Positions 37,151-39,488 of a stretch of DNA of 39,488 bases are shown piece by piece. Where the stretch lies: positions 1 through 39,488 of the forward strand of contig MHBL01000060.1 in assembly GCA_001803235.1 (NCBI GenBank), in the 5' to 3' direction. This DNA comes from Lentisphaerae bacterium RIFOXYA12_64_32 (GTDB lineage Bacteria > Verrucomicrobiota > Lentisphaeria > Oligosphaerales > YB12-FULL-65-16). The notes under the pieces are model-generated. The model had not been told where the DNA came from. It saw only the letters and a list, made by a program, of their open reading frames with translations, and did not search any database. Numbering within the stretch: the stretch's first letter is position 1; each line of letters opens with the position of its first letter. Both the position numbers and the translations under genes were made by a program.

Positions 37151-39480
37151 TGGCTCAGATACGGGACCAGAACGTGCATGCATGTGCTCTCGGCGATCCT
37201 GGCAGGGCGTTTCCGAACCGTCCCGCTGACGGCCTGATTGGCCGTTATCGGACCGATGGCGTCGTCACGTTCGACCGGCAGCCGCGCCAGCCGTGGGAGT
37301 TCATGGCCACGGGGACCGGGACGACCGGGATCGCAGTCGGTGCCGGCCGCGACCTGCGGCTGCAGGTCAATCACGCCGGCGCGGTGGACGGCTGGGGTGT
37401 GCAGCACGCGCTGGGCGTGTTGCACATCGACGGGTCGGGACAGCCTCTGGTCGAGAACCGCGGCTTCAAGATGATGCACGACCTGCGCCGCTCGGTCATC
37501 ACCATTGAGGTCGACACCGGCACCGGCGCGGTCCGTGCCGAAGTGCGAGCGCACAAGGAACTCGATGTGATCCGTATCGACCTGTTCGACGCGCGGCCCC
37601 AGCCGGGAGACCTCGGCATCCGCATCGAGAGCGATCATCCCCACGTGACAGACGTACTGCCGGACCACCTGCGTCTTTCCTGGCACGAGAACCGGGCAAG
37701 CATCGTTCGGGACTCCTGGCTGTGGAGTGGCGTCTCCGACCCGGAGAAGCTTCCCGATCCATTGCGCGGCAGGCGGTTCGGCCTGGCCGTGGCGGTCGAG
37801 ACCGACCTGCATGATGCCGGCTGGCGCGACGACCTGTTCGCGGCCTCGCGGGTGCGGGACGAGAACTCGATGGCCAAAGCGGACGGCGCGCCGCCCAAGG
37901 GCCGTACCACGATTTGGCTGACCGGTGTGTCCGAGCAATGCGGCGAGACGGCGTGGCGGGACGAGGTCCTGCGCCGGATCAAGGCGGCCCGCGACCTTTC
38001 GCATGACGAATTCGTCGCATCCCACGAACGCTGGTGGTCCGAGTTCTGGGCACGGAGTTGCTTCGAGCCGCGGGACCCGGGCGGACGCTTCACCTGTCAG
38101 CGTGCCAGTTTCGATCTCTACCGTTACTACATGGCCTGCTGCAGTTCGCCGGCGCGGCCGTGGCCCGAGCGTTTCCAGAACACGCTGTTCGCCTACTCGC
38201 TGAATCAGCGCAATTGGTCGGTCCTGGATATCTGGGGCGTCGAAACCTACCAGACGCTTTACGCCGCGGTGCGGACCGGCGATCAGGAGCCGGTGCGTGA
38301 CCGCATCCTGTACCGGGATCGGCTGCGGCGAGTCCTGGCCGCCCACTGCGCGGCGCGGTTTGGGCACCCGGGCGTGATCGCGGCTTACGAATCATCGATA
38401 TGGGGGTCTTACTTCTTCTGGAACGGCAAGCCGACCCACTACACGGAACGCGACTCGCCGTATTTGCGGTACACGTGGCAAGGGAATCTCTGGCTGCTGC
38501 TGCTCATGTGGGAGCATTGCGCGCTGTACCCCGACGACACCGAGGCGGAGGCGATCTTGCGCCGTTCCGCCAGCGAGACGTTGGAGTTCTTCCGGCATCA
38601 TTACCCCCGAGTCGAGTCCGGCAAGCGGGTCTTCTACCCCTCGGAGGCGGGTGAAACCTGGTGTGGCGTCACCGACTCGGCGGAACTGGTGTCAGCCTTG
38701 CGCGCCGTACTGCCGCGTCTGGCGGCCATGGGGCGGGAACGGGGCTGGGACGCGAGACTGGCGGACGCGTGCCAGGCGTTGCTTGCCGAACCCCCGCCGG
38801 TGCCGCGGGGCCGGTTCATTTCCGATCCGGATGGCCACGAGCGCCCGGTTGTGGAACCCGGGGACGACCTGGTGCCGGCGGCCGGGTTCGAGCGCTGCGA
38901 GAGCACCTGGCTCCCTTGGGCCAACCGGTTCTGCTATCGCCTCAACGCCCAGCACTGCGAGCTCTTCTCGCTCTGGCCGGGCAAGCTTACATCCGGCGAT
39001 GCTGACCTCGAGGCGGCCGCGCTCCGGGCGTACCAGAACCGACGCTGGCAACACTATCACGACGGCTGGAATCTCGACGTGGTGTTCGCCGCGAACCTTG
39101 GGCTGACGGATGAGGTGGCGACGTGGTTCGATCATCACTTCGACCACACCCACGTCTTCCCCTGCGGCCTGGCGCAGGAGGCCTCCCCCAAGGAGGCCGG
39201 CACCGGCGGCGCCATCACGGTCTACCCCAGTCTCCAAGGGCTGGGCACGAGCGTGATTCCCGTCATCGATCAACTCATCGCCGATCATCCGGACGGCATC
39301 GGGATACTGCCCTGCTGGCCGCTCGATGTCGGCGTTCACTTCGTGCTCCACCATCCGCTGGCGGGCCGAGTCGAGGTGAACTTTGAGCCCGCGACGCGCC
39401 TGACGGTGAAAACCCGCCGCGAGGTCCGTATCGTGGTCCCCGATGCGCTGCGCGGCCTGCTGTGTCAGGCGTTGGGGTGA
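37151..39480 (+). CDS. (alpha/alpha)6-barrel glycoside hydrolase, GH95/DUF5703-like
   Basis: This 776-residue protein has an N-terminal beta-sandwich domain (about 25-270, with GTGTTGIAVGAGRDLRLQV) and a helical barrel (about 290-690) with WWSEFWARS, RFQNTLFAYSLNQRNW and YTWQGNLWLLLLMWEHC segments. A C-terminal sheet domain ends near residue 776. This order matches GH95-like alpha-L-fucosidase or galactosidase relatives and DUF5703 proteins. No signal peptide is seen. The start at 37151 has GGAGGG about 11 bases upstream. It lies directly after the GH127 gene in the same direction, so both probably act on the same arabinose- or fucose-containing glycan; the exact linkage is unknown. The gene ends eight bases before the window end. 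Confidence 0.75.
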
Positions 39481-39488
39481 ATGCCGCG

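Overview
The window is a GC-rich chromosomal segment of a free-living, polysaccharide-degrading bacterium. Several features point to the Planctomycetota/Verrucomicrobiota/Lentisphaerota group or a neighbouring phylum such as Hydrogenedentota: a pseudopilin with an H-X9-DG tail motif, a heparinase II/III-type lyase with a carbohydrate-binding tail, a uroporphyrinogen-decarboxylase-like protein inside a sugar dehydrogenase cluster, Gfo/Idh/MocA oxidoreductases, and GH127 and GH95-like hydrolases. No ribosomal or other phylogenetic marker is present, so the phylum is an inference.

Layout. (1) 1-306: tRNA-Arg(ACG) and tRNA-Phe(GAA). (2) 0.5-7.5 kb: a secreted heparinase-like lyase (-), a class III adenylate cyclase with a membrane anchor and NTF2-like tail (+), a secreted acetyl-xylan-esterase-like hydrolase (+) and an H-X9-DG pseudopilin (+). 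(3) 7.5-17.8 kb, all on the minus strand: M14 carboxypeptidase, UlaG-like metallo-beta-lactamase-fold protein, two MDR-type dehydrogenases, two Gfo/Idh/MocA oxidoreductases, a URO-D-like protein and a LacI-type repressor. It looks like a carbohydrate or sugar-acid catabolic cluster. Two promoters carrying palindromic operators can be read in it. (4) 17.9-33.6 kb: a defence island on the plus strand built around a type I restriction-modification system. The order is half-size HsdS, HsdM, winged-helix protein, metallophosphoesterase, HigA-like protein; then DUF6036-like nucleotidyltransferase, winged-helix partner, full HsdS, a large protein with a HEPN-like R-X4-H motif; then an hsdR relic, an OLD/RecF-like ATPase, a DUF4276 (Toprim-like) protein, a REP-associated transposase with its REP repeats; then HsdR and a YgjP/DUF45 metallopeptidase. 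(5) 33.6-34.4 kb: decayed pieces of a DUF5131 gene and a uracil-DNA-glycosylase gene, and tRNA-Leu(CAA). (6) 34.7-39.5 kb: a GH127 (DUF1680) beta-L-arabinofuranosidase-type enzyme and an (alpha/alpha)6 GH95-like protein in tandem.

The most unusual feature is the load of short palindromic mobile repeats, some of which have entered genes without destroying them. One family has three copies (11.3-11.5, 15.4-15.5 and 30.2-30.4 kb). Each copy has two near-perfect hairpins whose arm sequences differ completely between copies, followed by a conserved tail ending in GGGG(A/G)C-AGC-G(T/C)CCCC. The third copy lies in frame inside hsdR and adds about 75 residues between the nuclease and helicase domains. 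A second family (REP, three copies) flanks a RAYT transposase in inverted orientation and also forms the C-terminus of the HigA-like protein. A third, 56-nt repeat occurs at 3.3 and 12.8 kb.

My reading of the island is that the type I enzyme (HsdM, two alternative specificity subunits, HsdR) is the backbone and that other defence or toxin-antitoxin-like pairs have been inserted between its genes. The hsdR relic at 26.4 kb, directly after the HEPN-like gene, shows that the region between hsdS and hsdR has been rearranged.
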